Shown: positions 8,571-22,687, counted from the stretch's first letter. The stretch is DNA of 64,000 bases from Acidobacteriota bacterium (GCA_014584695.1 JACTMI010000004.1:62001-126000); one strand, 5' to 3'. The notes: generated from the letters alone by a model not told the origin. Numbers and translations are program-made.

Positions 8571-8867
8571 ATGGTCAAGACGCAGATTCAGATCCCGGAC
8601 CACCTCTATCGCGAGACGAAGCGGATCGCAGCGCAGTACGAGATGAGCTTCGCGGAGGTGGTGCGCCGGGGCCTCGAGCGGCTGGTTCCCAGCTATCCGC
8701 CGCGGGTCGGACCGGCCGGTGAGTGGCGGCTGCCCGAGCTCGACCTGGAGCTGCTCGCCGATCCCTTCGCGGATCCGGAATGGCGCTCCACGCTGTACTC
8801 GGCCGAGGAGGTGGCCGAGCCGACCGCAACGAACAGGAAGCGGCGCTCCACCGGAGCGCGACGGTGA
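8571..8867 (+). CDS. Ribbon-helix-helix antitoxin (VapB-like, module 1)
   Basis: 98 residues. The N-terminal ~45 residues form a MetJ/Arc ribbon-helix-helix: a beta strand (VKTQIQIPDHLYRE), a helix, and a second helix (SFAEVVRRGLERLV). The C-terminal half is Pro- and Glu-rich (WRLPELDLELLADPF), as expected of the disordered part that wraps a toxin. Its stop overlaps the toxin start as GTGA. It is preceded by an 8 bp inverted repeat and a -10-like TAAAAT, giving a self-regulated two-gene unit. Confidence 0.8.
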   Translation: MVKTQIQIPDHLYRETKRIAAQYEMSFAEVVRRGLERLVPSYPPRVGPAGEWRLPELDLELLADPFADPEWRSTLYSAEEVAEPTATNRKRRSTGARR

Positions 8868-9295
8868 TCTCCTTCGATACGAACCTGCTCTTCCCGGCCC
8901 TCGAACCGTCGCATCCGGATCACCTGCGGGCCCGTGCCTTCGTCGAGGCGCTGGACGGGGCGGTGGCGCTCTCCGAGCTGGTGCTGATGGAGCTCTATGT
9001 CCTGGTGCGCAACCCGGCGCTGGTCCGCCGCCCGCTCGACGGCGCGCGCGCGGTCGAGCTGGTCGAGCGCTTCCGGACCCACCCGCGCTGGCGCCTGCTC
9101 GACGCGCCCGAGGGGCTGATGGCGGAGGTCTGGAGTCGGGCCGCCCAGCCCGGCTTCGGTCGGCGGCGCATCTTCGACGCCCGCCTCGGCCTGTCGCTCG
9201 TCCGCCAGGGCGTCACCGATTTCGCCACCCGGAACGTCCGCGACTTCGAGGGTCTCGGTTTTTCCCGTATCTTCGACCCGTTGACCGGCCGGTGA
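8864..9295 (+). CDS. PIN-domain ribonuclease toxin (VapC-like, module 1)
   Basis: 143 residues from the GTG at 8864, chosen because VISFDTNLLF is the PIN N-terminus and GTGA couples it to the antitoxin. Acidic residues expected for the metal site are visible: Asp5 in FDTN, Glu in LSELVLMELY, Asp in RRRIFDARLG and the TDFATRNVRDFE C-terminal segment. Members of the family cleave tRNA or rRNA. No plasmid or phage genes are nearby. Confidence 0.85.
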   Translation: MISFDTNLLFPALEPSHPDHLRARAFVEALDGAVALSELVLMELYVLVRNPALVRRPLDGARAVELVERFRTHPRWRLLDAPEGLMAEVWSRAAQPGFGRRRIFDARLGLSLVRQGVTDFATRNVRDFEGLGFSRIFDPLTGR

Positions 9296-9317
9296 GACCG
9301 TCGGGTACCGCGGACCG

Positions 9318-10693
<1,376 letters not shown>

Positions 10694-10697
<4 letters not shown>

Positions 10698-12040
10698 GGC
10701 ACGCGCAGGCTCCAGCGGTCGGTGTTGCCGTCCTCGAACGTGTCGTGGAACATCGGCGCGAGCCCCAAGCCGCCAGTGTACGTGAAGCCGGGGAAGACCT
10801 GGCCCACGTGCGGATTGCCCAGCCGCTCGACCATCAGCTCCGAGAGCACCTGCCGGTAATCGGTGGTCACCGGCAGATCGGCGCCGTCGTAGAGCACCTC
10901 GTGCGCGAGGCCGTTCCAGGTGCCGTAGAGGCCACCGCGGACGCCGCCACCGATGACCGTCATGACGTTGCCGTGCCCGTGGTCGGTGCCGGCGTCGGCG
11001 TTCTCCCGCACCCGCCGGCCGAACTCCGATTGGACGACGACGAGCAGCTTCGAGGCGTAGTTCTGGCCGGCCGGGCCGTCGAGATCGGTATAGAGCGCGT
11101 GGATCCCCTGCGAGAGCTGGGCGAGCAGCGTGCGGAAGTAGGTACCGGCGCCCGCCGCGCCCTGACCGTTGTGGGTGTCCCACCCGCCCAGGTCGAGCGT
11201 CACCGCGCGCAGGCCGAGGCCGTGCTTGATGATCTGCGCGATCAGCTTCATCGAGCTGCCGAAGGTGCCGCTCGGGTAGACCGCGCCGTTGGCCGGAATG
11301 TAGCTGCTCGACGGGGCGATGTTCTGCTCCACCGTGATGCTGGCGTCGAGCGCCGAAAGGCCGGTCAGCTCGAGATAGCCGGTGCCGGTCTCGAGAATGG
11401 CGCGCAGCGCCGTCCGCTGGGCGTCGCGCCACGCCGAGGGGCCGGTGTTGAGCAGGAAGTCGTCGCGATTCGACATCGCGACCACGCTCGAGGAGCCCTG
11501 CCAGGCGGTCTGCTGGGTCGAGGAGATGGCGACCGAGGGCAGCACCGCCCCCGGGTCGAAGTTCGGATCCGTCATCAGGTGGCGGGCCATCCAGCCGGTC
11601 GGAGTCGTCCCCACGCCCGGGGTGCCGAGCTCGATCTGGGCCTGGGTGTCGAAGTGACTCCGGCTCGGCGTATCCATGCCGCAGGCATGGACGAAGGCGA
11701 CCCTGCCCTCCTGCCACAGCTCGTGGAGGTAGGCCCCGCCGGGATGGAGACCCCAGGTGTTGCCGGCCCAGCTGCCGAGGGGCAGCGCCTGGTCGGCGCC
11801 CGAGATCGGGATCCGGAGCGCGGTGCGGGCCGTCTCGTAGAGCGCCCGGTCGGGGCCCGCCACCGGCAGCACGAAGTTCAAGCCGTCCATGCCGCCGCGC
11901 AGGAAGAGCGTCACCAGGACGTCGTGCTCGGGGACGGTGTAGGGCGCGGCGAAGGCGAAGCTGGTGAAGCGGGCGCCGGCGAGGCTCGCGATCGCGGCCG
12001 AGCAGCCCATCAGGAATCCGCGGCGGGTGGTGTCGCACAT
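10694..12040 (-). CDS. DUF1501 family secreted protein
   Basis: 448 residues. The N-terminus has a twin-arginine-type signal (TTRRGFLMGCSAAIASLAG) ending near AFAAP. The body is DUF1501: VTLFLRGGMDGLNFVLPV near the start, VHACGMDTPSRSHFDTQ, LLVVVQSEFGRRVREN and GTDHGHGNVMTVIGGGVRGG, an alkaline-phosphatase/sulfatase-like fold with metal-binding His/Asp residues. The catalytic activity of the family is not established. It lies 22 bp downstream of the DUF1800 gene and overlaps the next gene by 4 bp. DUF1501 and DUF1800 are commonly adjacent in Acidobacteriota and Planctomycetota, which implies joint function at the cell envelope. Confidence 0.9.
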
Positions 12041-12062
12041 GGTCGAGTCTCCGATGGCCGCT

Positions 12063-13805
12063 TCAGCGGTAGAGGAACTCGGGGGTCAGGAAGAGCAGCG
12101 CGACCATCGAGCGGAGCCGGCTCTTGACCGAGGAGCTGGTCAGGTTGAGATCGGTGTTCGGGTTCGCCCCCTGGGCCAGAAAGGTGACGACCTGCTGGCG
12201 GACCGCGGGGTCGATCGTGCGGCCGAAGACACGCTCGATCCAGTAGTCGGCGATGGCGTTGGGGGAGCGGCCGCCGGGCGGCAGCGCCGAGGTCGCCTGC
12301 AGGACGTCGAGGCGGTAGACATCGGGGTCCGGGTTGCCTTCGTTGCGCTGGTCGACCAGCCAGCCGGCCAGCCGCCAGCACTGGACGCGCGTGTTCGAGC
12401 TGGTCCAGTCGCCCTTGCGATCGGGGTAGCCGTCCGGAGGAATGCGCGCGAACGGCATCTGGCCGGTGCGGGCGAGGCGGGTGAAGAAGCTCGAGGTGTC
12501 GGCTTCGACCTCGTAGCCGTCGCCGTCGTCGGGGTCCCAGTCGGTGAAGCCGAAGAACCAGTCCGCGCTCCCGAAGGCGCGCAAGGCCGAGAGCGCGAAC
12601 TCGACCGGCCGCTTCACCTTCTCGCCCCAGGTCGTCCGGAACGCGTCGGCAAGCAGGATCGTGCGCACCGCCTGTTCGAGCTGGTCGGGCGCTTGCCAGT
12701 TGGCGGTGAGCTGGGCCGCGACCTGGTCGACCAGCGCCTGCGGCGGATCGTCCGAGATCAGCCTGCGGCAGAGCTTGCGCGCCAGGTGGCGCCCGGTCCC
12801 CGGGTGGCTGGCGAGCAGGTCGAGGACGTAGAGACCGTCGACCAGGGGACCCTGGTCGGCCGGCACGTTGAGCTGCCCGAAGTGGAGCAAGGTCTTCGAG
12901 AAGCGGTCGTGGTTGCCGTCGGTGTAGAGGAAGAGGCCGGTGGTGGCGTCCACGCCCCAGCCGGTCAGGCAGCGCGAGGTCTCGTAGACGTCGTTGTCGC
13001 AGTATCCGGCCGGCGCCGGCAGGCCGGCGAGCGGCGAGCCGGCGGGCCAGGTTCCGAGGGCCGGCACGCTCGCCGGCTGGACGATGCCGAGGTAGCTCTC
13101 GGCGCCCAGGGTGTGGAGCTCGATCAGCTCGCGGGCGTAGTTCTCGTTCGGGCCCTGGCGGGTGTTGGTGTAGTTGTCGAGGTAGTAGAGCATCGTCGTG
13201 CTCTTGGCCGACGCCTCCAGCATCGCGCGGAAATTGCCGAAGACGTGGGCGCGGACGACGTCGCGGTTCCAGTGGATGAACGTCTCGCGGGTGTAGGTCT
13301 CGTAGCCGTAGACGTTGAGGTGGTTCATCCAGAAGTCGACCAGCACCTCCCGCAGCTGCCACTTCGAAGCCAGCATGCGCGTGAAGGTGTCGAGGCGAAC
13401 CTCCTCGGCCGGCCGCCCGGCCGAGTTCGGGTGGTTGCGGTAGGTCTGCCAGAGCTGCTGCAGCGACAGGTTCAGGTTGTCGAGGTGCGGGTGGGGCCAG
13501 CCCGCCAGGCCGTGGCGCCGATTCCAGTAGTCGGTGTCGGTGGCGTCGTCCGGATCCGGGGCGAGCTGCCAGTCGACCCAGGCCTCGAGCCGGCTCTCGT
13601 CGTCGCCGCCGAGCGCCTCGAACGCCGCGAGATCGCCGGGTCGGGGCCCGAAAGCGGCCCGGTTGTAGACGATCACGCCGAGCGGCGGCGGCACCAGCTC
13701 CGGGGCGAGCGCCGTCGGCGCCGCCGTCCCCGCGAGCTCGGGTTCTGCGGCCGCGCGGGCAGCGGCAGCGGTGCGGTAGCGCTGGATCGCCTGAGCCTCT
13801 GGCAT
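12063..13805 (-). CDS. DUF1800 family protein
   Basis: 580 residues. The ATG at 13805 follows an AGGAGG site at good spacing. Motifs of DUF1800 are clear: AAFGPRPGDLAAFEALGG, REVLVDFWMNHLNVYG, a central NYARELIELHTLGAE, DVYETSRCLTGWGVD, and the C-terminal LRSMVALLFLTPEFLYR. No classical signal peptide is visible, although the partner DUF1501 has a Tat-type signal and could carry it across; that is inference. First gene of the DUF1800-DUF1501-secreted protein operon, diverging from gcvT. Biochemical role unknown. Confidence 0.88.
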   Translation of the reverse strand: MPEAQAIQRYRTAAAARAAAEPELAGTAAPTALAPELVPPPLGVIVYNRAAFGPRPGDLAAFEALGGDDESRLEAWVDWQLAPDPDDATDTDYWNRRHGLAGWPHPHLDNLNLSLQQLWQTYRNHPNSAGRPAEEVRLDTFTRMLASKWQLREVLVDFWMNHLNVYGYETYTRETFIHWNRDVVRAHVFGNFRAMLEASAKSTTMLYYLDNYTNTRQGPNENYARELIELHTLGAESYLGIVQPASVPALGTWPAGSPLAGLPAPAGYCDNDVYETSRCLTGWGVDATTGLFLYTDGNHDRFSKTLLHFGQLNVPADQGPLVDGLYVLDLLASHPGTGRHLARKLCRRLISDDPPQALVDQVAAQLTANWQAPDQLEQAVRTILLADAFRTTWGEKVKRPVEFALSALRAFGSADWFFGFTDWDPDDGDGYEVEADTSSFFTRLARTGQMPFARIPPDGYPDRKGDWTSSNTRVQCWRLAGWLVDQRNEGNPDPDVYRLDVLQATSALPPGGRSPNAIADYWIERVFGRTIDPAVRQQVVTFLAQGANPNTDLNLTSSSVKSRLRSMVALLFLTPEFLYR

Positions 13806-14013
13806 CGCGTGATCCTCCTGTCGGTCGCGAAACGAGCCGAACCCTAGTCGCGACCGCAGGAACTCGGGATGGAGCGCTCCACACCCGGAATGCGAGGCCG
13901 CTGCAGCGGGGTGCGCCGCCGCCCCATCCCGACTCCGGCGAAGCGGGCAGTCGCCGCCCCGCCCACCCCGGCGGGGGGCCCCCTCGCCGGGGCCTGCGAT
14001 AGAGTTTGTGGCG

Positions 14014-15114
14014 ATGTCCACCACCTCGCCGCGCCGCACGCCGCTCTACGACCGCCACGTCGCCGCCGGCGCCCGGATCGTCGATTTCGCCGGCTGGGAG
14101 ATGCCCGTCCAGTACCGGGGCGTGATCGACGAGCACCGGGCGGTCCGCTCGGCGGCGGGGCTCTTCGACGTCTCGCACATGGGCGAGATCCGCGTCGCCG
14201 GAGCGGGCGCCGCGGACTTCGTCCAGCGCCTGACCCCGAACGACGTCTCCAAGCTCGTCCCCGGACGGATCCACTACAGCGCGCTGCTCGATCCCGACGG
14301 CACCTTCCACGACGACGTGCTCGTCTATCGCATCGCCGCCGACGAGCTGATGATCGTGGTCAACGCCGCCAACGCCGCCGCCGACTTCGCCTGGGTGAGC
14401 TCGTTCCCGCACCCGAACCTCGCGGTCGAGGACGCTTCCGATGGCTACGCCCTGCTCGCGCTGCAGGGGCCGAAGACGACCGCGATCCTGCAACCCCTGA
14501 CCGCGACCGAGCTGGCGCCGATCAAGTACTACGGCTTCGCGCGCGGCGAGGTGGCCGGGGTGCCGGCGATCCTGTCGCGCACCGGCTACACCGGCGAAGA
14601 CGGCTTCGAGCTCTACCTCGACCCCGCCGACGCCGCGGCGGTCTGGGACCGCCTGCTCGAGGCCGGCGCGCCGCACGGCCTCGTGCCGGCCGGCCTCGGC
14701 GCGCGCGACACGCTCCGGCTCGAGTCCGGCATGGCGCTCTACGGGCACGAGATCGACCGCACTACGACGCCCTGGGACGCCGGCCTCGACTGGATCGTGA
14801 AGCTCGACGCCGGCGATTTCGTGGGCCGCGACGCGCTGGTCGCGGCGCGGACGCGCGGTGCTTCCCGGAAGCTCGTCGGATTCGAGATCGAGGGCCGCGG
14901 CATCGCCCGCGAGGGGCACAAGGTCCTGGTGGGCGGCGCCGAGGTCGGCCACGTCACCAGCGGCACCTTCAGCCCCACTTTCGAGCGCGCGCTCGGCATG
15001 GCCTACGTCGCCGTCGAGCACGCCGAGCCGGGCAACGCCGTCGAGATCGACGTGCGCGGCCGCGCGGTCGCCGCGCGGTTGCGGCCGCTGCCGTTCTACA
15101 AGCGCGCGCGCTGA
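14014..15114 (+). CDS. gcvT: Glycine cleavage system T protein (aminomethyltransferase)
   Basis: 366 residues. It transfers the methylene group from the aminomethyl-lipoyl H protein to tetrahydrofolate and releases ammonia. Family motifs: [24 protein letters not shown] at the N-terminus, [29 protein letters not shown] in the folate-binding core and [18 protein letters not shown] chose the ATG at 14014 over the in-frame GTG at 14008 because TAGAGT (14000-14005) ends 8 nt before it. First gene of gcvT-gcvH-gcvP. I saw no glycine riboswitch in the ~200 bp upstream. Confidence 0.95.
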   Translation: MSTTSPRRTPLYDRHVAAGARIVDFAGWEMPVQYRGVIDEHRAVRSAAGLFDVSHMGEIRVAGAGAADFVQRLTPNDVSKLVPGRIHYSALLDPDGTFHDDVLVYRIAADELMIVVNAANAAADFAWVSSFPHPNLAVEDASDGYALLALQGPKTTAILQPLTATELAPIKYYGFARGEVAGVPAILSRTGYTGEDGFELYLDPADAAAVWDRLLEAGAPHGLVPAGLGARDTLRLESGMALYGHEIDRTTTPWDAGLDWIVKLDAGDFVGRDALVAARTRGASRKLVGFEIEGRGIAREGHKVLVGGAEVGHVTSGTFSPTFERALGMAYVAVEHAEPGNAVEIDVRGRAVAARLRPLPFYKRAR

Positions 15115-15183
15115 GCGCGCGGGAGCGACCCTTTCCACTGCCGTCACCGGATCCGGATCGAGACCGACCAAGGAGAGACGACG

Positions 15184-15567
15184 ATGTACCCGAGCGAGAA
15201 CCGCTACACGCGCGATCACGAGTGGGTGCGGATCGAAGACGACGTCTGCACGCTGGGCATCACCGACTTCGCGCAGAACGAGCTCGGCGAAGTGGTCTAC
15301 GTCGAGCTGCCCGAGATCGGGCACCTGTTCGACGCCCACGACGAGCTGGGCACGATCGAGTCGGTCAAGGCGGTGGCCGAGGTCTACACGCCGGTGGCCG
15401 GCGAGGTGGTCGAGGTCAACGAGAACCTCAAAGACGACCCGCAGGCGATCAACGAGGACCCGCACGGCGACGGCTGGCTGGTCAAGATCAAGTTCTCGGC
15501 CTCGACCGACTTCGACGAGCTGATGAGCGCCGAGGAATACGAGGCTTACGCCAAGGAAGGGAAGTAG
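15184..15567 (+). CDS. gcvH: Glycine cleavage system H protein (lipoyl carrier)
   Basis: 127 residues, normal length. The lipoylation site is Lys62 in TIESVKAVAEVYTP. NELGEVVYVELPEIG and GDGWLVKIKF flank it in the usual barrel. An AGGAGA Shine-Dalgarno sequence precedes the ATG, in contrast to the leaderless-looking gcvT start. It lies 69 bp after gcvT and 6 bp before gcvP. Confidence 0.97.
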   Translation: MYPSENRYTRDHEWVRIEDDVCTLGITDFAQNELGEVVYVELPEIGHLFDAHDELGTIESVKAVAEVYTPVAGEVVEVNENLKDDPQAINEDPHGDGWLVKIKFSASTDFDELMSAEEYEAYAKEGK

Positions 15568-15573
15568 CTCTCG

Positions 15574-18468
<2,895 letters not shown>

Positions 18469-18510
18469 GAGGTGCTGCCGGTCGCGCGCCGGCGGTGGAG
18501 GAAACGTTCC

Positions 18511-18882
18511 GTGCTGCGCACCGAGACGGTTCTCGGCGGCTTCTTCCTGGCCACCTGGGTGGTCGCGATCCTCTACGTCGCGGGCGCGGTCGACCTGCCG
18601 CGCCCGCTGCTGATCGACCTCTACGGCCTGTTCATCTTCTCGGCCGCCTTCGGCTGGGTGGTGGGCAACGTCTACGTCCTGCGCCGGCGCGCTCTCGAGC
18701 CGGGGCGCATTCGCCGCCGCTTCTTCGGCCTCTACCTGGCCGTACCGGCCGGCACGGTGGCGCTCGCGCGCGCGATGACCCCGGACGAGCTGCGCGCCGC
18801 GGCGCCACTCGGCGGCCTGCTGGCGCTCGCCGTCTACACCGTCTTCTTCTTCGTTCCGGTCGTCTTCGGCCGTCGCGGCTGA
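18511..18882 (+). CDS. Small integral membrane protein of unknown function
   Basis: 123 residues from the GTG at 18511, chosen because GGAGG lies 9 nt upstream; an upstream GTG at 18472 would add 13 basic residues. Four hydrophobic segments are visible: [39 protein letters not shown], a shorter [16 protein letters not shown], and [18 protein letters not shown]. No known family recognised. It starts 42 bp after gcvP and may be the last gene of that operon. Confidence 0.6.
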   Translation: MLRTETVLGGFFLATWVVAILYVAGAVDLPRPLLIDLYGLFIFSAAFGWVVGNVYVLRRRALEPGRIRRRFFGLYLAVPAGTVALARAMTPDELRAAAPLGGLLALAVYTVFFFVPVVFGRRG

Positions 18883-19001
18883 GCGGCGGGAGCGCCGACG
18901 ACCGTCACGGTTCCGCCGCTTCGCGCGGCGGGGCCGTCCGATAGACTCGGACGCCGCCCGCGGCTGGTCGCGGGCGTTCATCGACGGGGAGATTCGTGGT
19001 C

Positions 19002-19391
19002 ATGTACGAATACGGCGTGGTGATCCGGCGGCAGCGCCGGGGTGGGGCGGCGGTCTGGGAGCTCTGGGTGGGAGACGGCAAGGTGCACGAGGAGTCCGGC
19101 TTCCTGGCGGTGATGAACTGGGCCGGCGCGCGCGGATTCGAGGCGTTCGCGGCCGGCAACTTCGACGAGATCGGCGTCCCGGAGGTGCTGCTGAAGCGCT
19201 CGGTGGCGCTGCCGCCACCGCCGCCGCTGCCGGCGGCGAGCGGGCGCGCGGGGGGCGAGCTCGCGGCGCGAGGCGCCAGACCCGCGGGCAAGCGCGGTGG
19301 CGCGGCGGCCGGAGCGACCGCCCAGGGTGCTTCGAAGTCCGCGTCGAGATCCGCCTCGAAGCCCGCTGCCCGGCGGGAGCCCAAGCGCTGA
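19002..19391 (+). CDS. Hypothetical protein with basic Ala/Ser/Lys-rich tail
   Basis: 129 residues from the ATG at 19002; a GTG two codons earlier (18996) is better spaced from GGGGAG and may be the true start. Residues 1-65 look folded ([42 protein letters not shown]). The rest is low complexity: a proline run, then Ala/Gly/Ser/Lys/Arg repeats ([16 protein letters not shown]), a likely disordered nucleic-acid-binding or linker tail. Its stop overlaps the probable start of the LOG gene. No family recognised. Confidence 0.6.
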   Translation: MYEYGVVIRRQRRGGAAVWELWVGDGKVHEESGFLAVMNWAGARGFEAFAAGNFDEIGVPEVLLKRSVALPPPPPLPAASGRAGGELAARGARPAGKRGGAAAGATAQGASKSASRSASKPAARREPKR

Positions 19392-19984
19392 GCGGCAATC
19401 ACCTGGGCTCCGTCTGCGTCTTCTGCGGCTCGCGCCGCGGCGCCCGTCCGGAGTACGCGGGGGCGGCCGCGGCGCTCGGCCGCGCCCTGGCGGCCCGAGG
19501 CGCCACGTTGATCTACGGCGGCGGACGCGTCGGCCTGATGAAGGTGATCGCCGATGCCTGCCTCGCGGCCGGAGGAGAAGCGGTCGGCGTCATCCCGCGC
19601 TTCCTGCTCGAGCGCGAGGTGGGGCACGGCGCGCTCACCCGGCTGGAAGTGGTCGAGACCATGCACCAGCGCAAGGCGCGCATGGCCGAGCTCGCCGACG
19701 GCATCGTCGCCCTGCCCGGCGGTCTCGGCACGCTCGAGGAGCTGTTCGAGCTCTGGACCGGCGGCCTGCTCGGCCTGCACGACAAGCCGATCGGCCTGCT
19801 CGATACCGGCGGCTTCTATCGACCCCTGCTCGCTTTCCTCGACCGGTTGGTCGCCGAGGACTTCCTGACCCGCGAGCATCGCGAGCACCTGCGGGTCGAG
19901 AGCGATCCCGAGCGCCTGCTCGACCTCCTGGCCCAGCCGTCGCCGCGTCCGACGGCGAAGTGGACGCACGTCGAGCGCTTCTGA
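19388..19984 (+). CDS. LOG family protein (Rossmann fold, TIGR00730-like)
   Basis: About 198 residues. The family N-terminus [17 protein letters not shown] is encoded upstream of any ATG/GTG; the nearest candidate start is the CTG at 19388, which overlaps the previous stop as CTGA. The first in-frame TTG (19508) would delete the first Rossmann strand, so I reject it. Motifs [11 protein letters not shown] and [17 protein letters not shown] are those of nucleoside 5'-monophosphate phosphoribohydrolases (LONELY GUY). Activity on cytokinin-like or ordinary purine monophosphates is the family expectation; substrate here is not determined. Confidence 0.85.
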   Translation: MSGNHLGSVCVFCGSRRGARPEYAGAAAALGRALAARGATLIYGGGRVGLMKVIADACLAAGGEAVGVIPRFLLEREVGHGALTRLEVVETMHQRKARMAELADGIVALPGGLGTLEELFELWTGGLLGLHDKPIGLLDTGGFYRPLLAFLDRLVAEDFLTREHREHLRVESDPERLLDLLAQPSPRPTAKWTHVERF

Positions 19985-20031
19985 GGTCCGCGCTTGCGGC
20001 GACATCGGCTTTCGGCCAGACTGACCGGGCC

Positions 20032-20403
20032 ATGCGGGTGTCGCGCGAGGAGTTCGAGGCGCTGGTCGAGCAGGCGCTCGAGCAGCTGCCGGAGGAGTTC
20101 CGGGAGGCGCTCGACAACGTCGCCGTGATGGTCGAGGAGGAGCCCGACGAGGAGGACCTCGAAGGGGTCGGCATCGATCCCGACGACCCCGATCGCGACG
20201 AGCTGTTCGGCCTCTACCAGGGGACGCCGCTCACCGAGCGCGACGGCTTCTACTCGGCGCTGCCCGACCGGGTGCTGATCTACCGCGGTCCGATTCTGCG
20301 CGCCTGCGACACCCGCCGCGAGGTCATCCGCGAGATCCGCGACACCGTCCAACACGAGCTCGGCCACTACTTCGGGCTCGAGGAGCACGAGCTACCGTTC
20401 TGA
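20032..20403 (+). CDS. Small zincin-like metallopeptidase family protein
   Basis: 123 residues. HELGHYFGLEEHE near the C-terminus supplies His108, Glu109 and His112 as a zinc site. The acidic centre (VEEEPDEEDLEGVGIDPDDPD) and IYRGPILRACDTRREVIREI are typical of the short bacterial 'metallopeptidase family' proteins often found in actinobacteria and acidobacteria. Its stop and the next ATG share one base (TGATG), so it is translated with acetoacetyl-CoA synthetase. Substrate unknown. Confidence 0.8.
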   Translation: MRVSREEFEALVEQALEQLPEEFREALDNVAVMVEEEPDEEDLEGVGIDPDDPDRDELFGLYQGTPLTERDGFYSALPDRVLIYRGPILRACDTRREVIREIRDTVQHELGHYFGLEEHELPF

Positions 20404-22376
20404 TGCGGCGGATCGCCGAGGGCGAGGTGCTGTGGACCCCGCCGGCCGAGCTGGTCCGGCGCTCGCGCCTGCGGGCCTTCCTCGACCAGCTGGCGCGCCG
20501 GGGGGGGCCGGCGTTCGCCGGCTACGACGATGCCTGGCGCTGGTCGGTCGACGACCTCGAGGCCTTCTGGGGCGCGGTCTGGGACCACTTCGAGATCACC
20601 GGAGAGCGCGGCGAGCGGGTCCTCGGCCGGCGCGACATGCCGGGCGCCGAGTGGTTTCCCGGGGCCCGGCTCTCCTACGTCGAGAACCTCTTCCGCCAGC
20701 GCGGCGGCGACCGCCCGGCGCTGCTGGTGGCCGGCGAGGGCACGGAGACGGTCGCCGTCTCCTGGCGCGAGCTCGAGGACGAGGTCGCCGCGGCGGCCGC
20801 CGGCCTGGCCGCGCTCGGCATCGCCGCCGGCGACCGCGTCGCGGGCTACCTGCCCAACGGCCGCGAGGCGGTCGTGGCCTTTCTCGCCAGCGCCTCTCTC
20901 GGCGCGATCTGGACGTGCTGCTCGCCCGACTTCGGCGCCGCGAGCGCGATCGATCGCCTGCGGCAGGTCGAGCCCAAGGTGCTGGTCGCGGCCGGAGGTT
21001 ACCGGTACGGCGGCAGGTCGATCGACCGCGCTCCGGTGGTCGCGACGATCCGCGCCGCGCTGCCGCGCCTCGCGGCGACCGTCGGTGTCGGCATTCAGCG
21101 CGCGAGCGACGGCATGCTGCCCTGGGGCGAGCTCGTGGCGCGCGGCCGCGGCGCGCCGCTCGCGCCGCTCCGCGTGCCCTTCTCGCACCCGCTCTGGATC
21201 CTCTACTCCTCCGGCACGACCGGGCCGCCGAAGGCGATCGTGCAGAGCCACGGCGGCATCCTGCTCGAGCACCTGAAGTCGAACGCCCTTCACCTCGACC
21301 TGGGCCCCGCGGACCGCTTCTTCTGGTTCACGACCACCGGTTGGATGATGTGGAACAAGCTGGTCGGCGGGCTGCTGGTCGGCGCCACGGTGGTGACTTA
21401 CGACGGCAGCCCCGGCCACCCCGACCTCGGCGCGCTCTGGCGCCTCGCCGCCGAGCTCGACATCACCTGGTTCGGCACCAGCGCCGCCTTCCTCGACGCC
21501 TGCCGCCGCGCCGAGGTCGAGCCGGCGGCGCTCGGCTGCGAGCGGATCCGCGCCCTCGGGTCGACCGGCTCGCCGCTCTCTCCGGACGGGTTCGCCTGGG
21601 TCTACGAGCGGGTGTCGCCGGACGTCTGGCTGCAGTCGCTCTCCGGAGGCACCGACCTCTGCACGGCCTTCCTCGGCGGCTGCGCGCTGGCGCCGGTGCG
21701 CGCCGGCGAGCTGCAGCGCCGGGCGCTCGGCGCGCGAGTCGAGGCCTTCGACGACGCGGGGCGGTCGCTGGTCGGAGCGGTGGGGGAGCTGGTGCTGACG
21801 GCGCCGATGCCGTCGATGCCGGTCGAGCTCTGGAACGACCCCGAAGGCGCGCGCTATCGCGAGAGCTACTTCGATCTCTTTCCCGGGGTCTGGCGCCACG
21901 GCGACTGGATCAAGCTCACCCCGGAGGGGGGCGCCGTGCTCTACGGCCGCTCGGACGCCACGCTCAACCGCCACGGCGTGCGCATGGGTTCGGCCGAGAT
22001 CTACGCCGTGGTCGAGCGGCTGCCCGGGGTGGCCGACAGCCTGGTGGTCGACGTCGAGCGAGCGGAGCGTCCTTCTTGGATGGGGCTCTTCGTCGTTCCC
22101 GCTCCCGGCCGCGGGCTCGACTCTGCCCTCGAAGACGAGATTCGCGCCGCGCTCCGCTCCTCGCTCTCGCCACGCCACGTGCCCGACGCGATCCTCGCCG
22201 TGGCGGCGATCCCGCGCACGCTCAATGGCAAGAAGCTCGAGATTCCGGTCAAGCGGATTCTGGAAGGCAGAGCGCCCGAGCGGGCGGCCAACCTGGGCTC
22301 GGTCGCCGACCCCGCCGCGCTCGCGGCGTTCGTCGAGATCGGGGCGCGGCTCCGGCGCGGAGGTTTCGACGAGTAG
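20403..22376 (+). CDS. Acetoacetyl-CoA synthetase (acetoacetate-CoA ligase)
   Basis: 657 residues, ANL superfamily. It activates acetoacetate with ATP and CoA, linking ketone-body or polyhydroxybutyrate turnover to acetyl-CoA. The N-terminus has the AACS-specific FWGAVWDHFEI and PGAEWFPGARLSYVEN; the phosphate loop is ILYSSGTTGPPKAIVQSHGG, longer than the 20-residue core only by context; the FFWFTTTGWMMWN segment and the acyl-adenylate motif YRESYFDLFPGVWRHGDW follow. The catalytic lysine is in LNGKKLEIPVKR near the C-terminus. No PHB depolymerase or hydroxybutyrate dehydrogenase lies nearby. Confidence 0.92.
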   Translation: MRRIAEGEVLWTPPAELVRRSRLRAFLDQLARRGGPAFAGYDDAWRWSVDDLEAFWGAVWDHFEITGERGERVLGRRDMPGAEWFPGARLSYVENLFRQRGGDRPALLVAGEGTETVAVSWRELEDEVAAAAAGLAALGIAAGDRVAGYLPNGREAVVAFLASASLGAIWTCCSPDFGAASAIDRLRQVEPKVLVAAGGYRYGGRSIDRAPVVATIRAALPRLAATVGVGIQRASDGMLPWGELVARGRGAPLAPLRVPFSHPLWILYSSGTTGPPKAIVQSHGGILLEHLKSNALHLDLGPADRFFWFTTTGWMMWNKLVGGLLVGATVVTYDGSPGHPDLGALWRLAAELDITWFGTSAAFLDACRRAEVEPAALGCERIRALGSTGSPLSPDGFAWVYERVSPDVWLQSLSGGTDLCTAFLGGCALAPVRAGELQRRALGARVEAFDDAGRSLVGAVGELVLTAPMPSMPVELWNDPEGARYRESYFDLFPGVWRHGDWIKLTPEGGAVLYGRSDATLNRHGVRMGSAEIYAVVERLPGVADSLVVDVERAERPSWMGLFVVPAPGRGLDSALEDEIRAALRSSLSPRHVPDAILAVAAIPRTLNGKKLEIPVKRILEGRAPERAANLGSVADPAALAAFVEIGARLRRGGFDE

Positions 22377-22380
22377 CGGC

Positions 22381-22662
22381 TCAGCCGCTCCGGCGCAGCT
22401 TCTCGACGCTGGCCTCGCCCTCGCGCACGAGGCGGTCGCGCTCGCGGCGGTAGAACTCCTCCTGCTCCTGGCGCTTGCCGAAGTCGTCGAGCTTGGCCAT
22501 CTGGTCGCGGTGGAGGATCTCGAGCTCGGCCAGCTTGGCCTCGGTGACGCGGCGCGCCTCGGCGATCGCCCGCTTGACCTCGTCGGCGATCGCCTCCTCG
22601 CGCGGGCGCTCGATCCCCTGCGCCTCCATCCGCTCGAGCGCCAGCTCGTAAGCGGACTTCAT
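22381..22662 (-). CDS. Small helical (coiled-coil) protein of unknown function
   Basis: 93 residues from MKSAYELALERM, a start seen in a family of short uncharacterised bacterial proteins. The whole chain is charged and helical (AIADEVKRAIAEARRVTEAKLAELEILHRDQM, RRERDRLVREGEASVEKL), with heptad-like Leu/Ala spacing and no membrane segment. It diverges from the metalloenzyme gene at 22688. Upstream in-frame methionines would read into the neighbour's 5' end and are not favoured. Confidence 0.65.
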   Translation of the reverse strand: MKSAYELALERMEAQGIERPREEAIADEVKRAIAEARRVTEAKLAELEILHRDQMAKLDDFGKRQEQEEFYRRERDRLVREGEASVEKLRRSG

Positions 22663-22687
22663 CCCCGAAGCTCTATCCTTGGCGGCC

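Noticed and set aside
13806-14013. Glycine riboswitch before gcvT
   Set aside because: None of the conserved aptamer core segments are visible and the -10 lies 8 nt before the ATG, leaving no leader.
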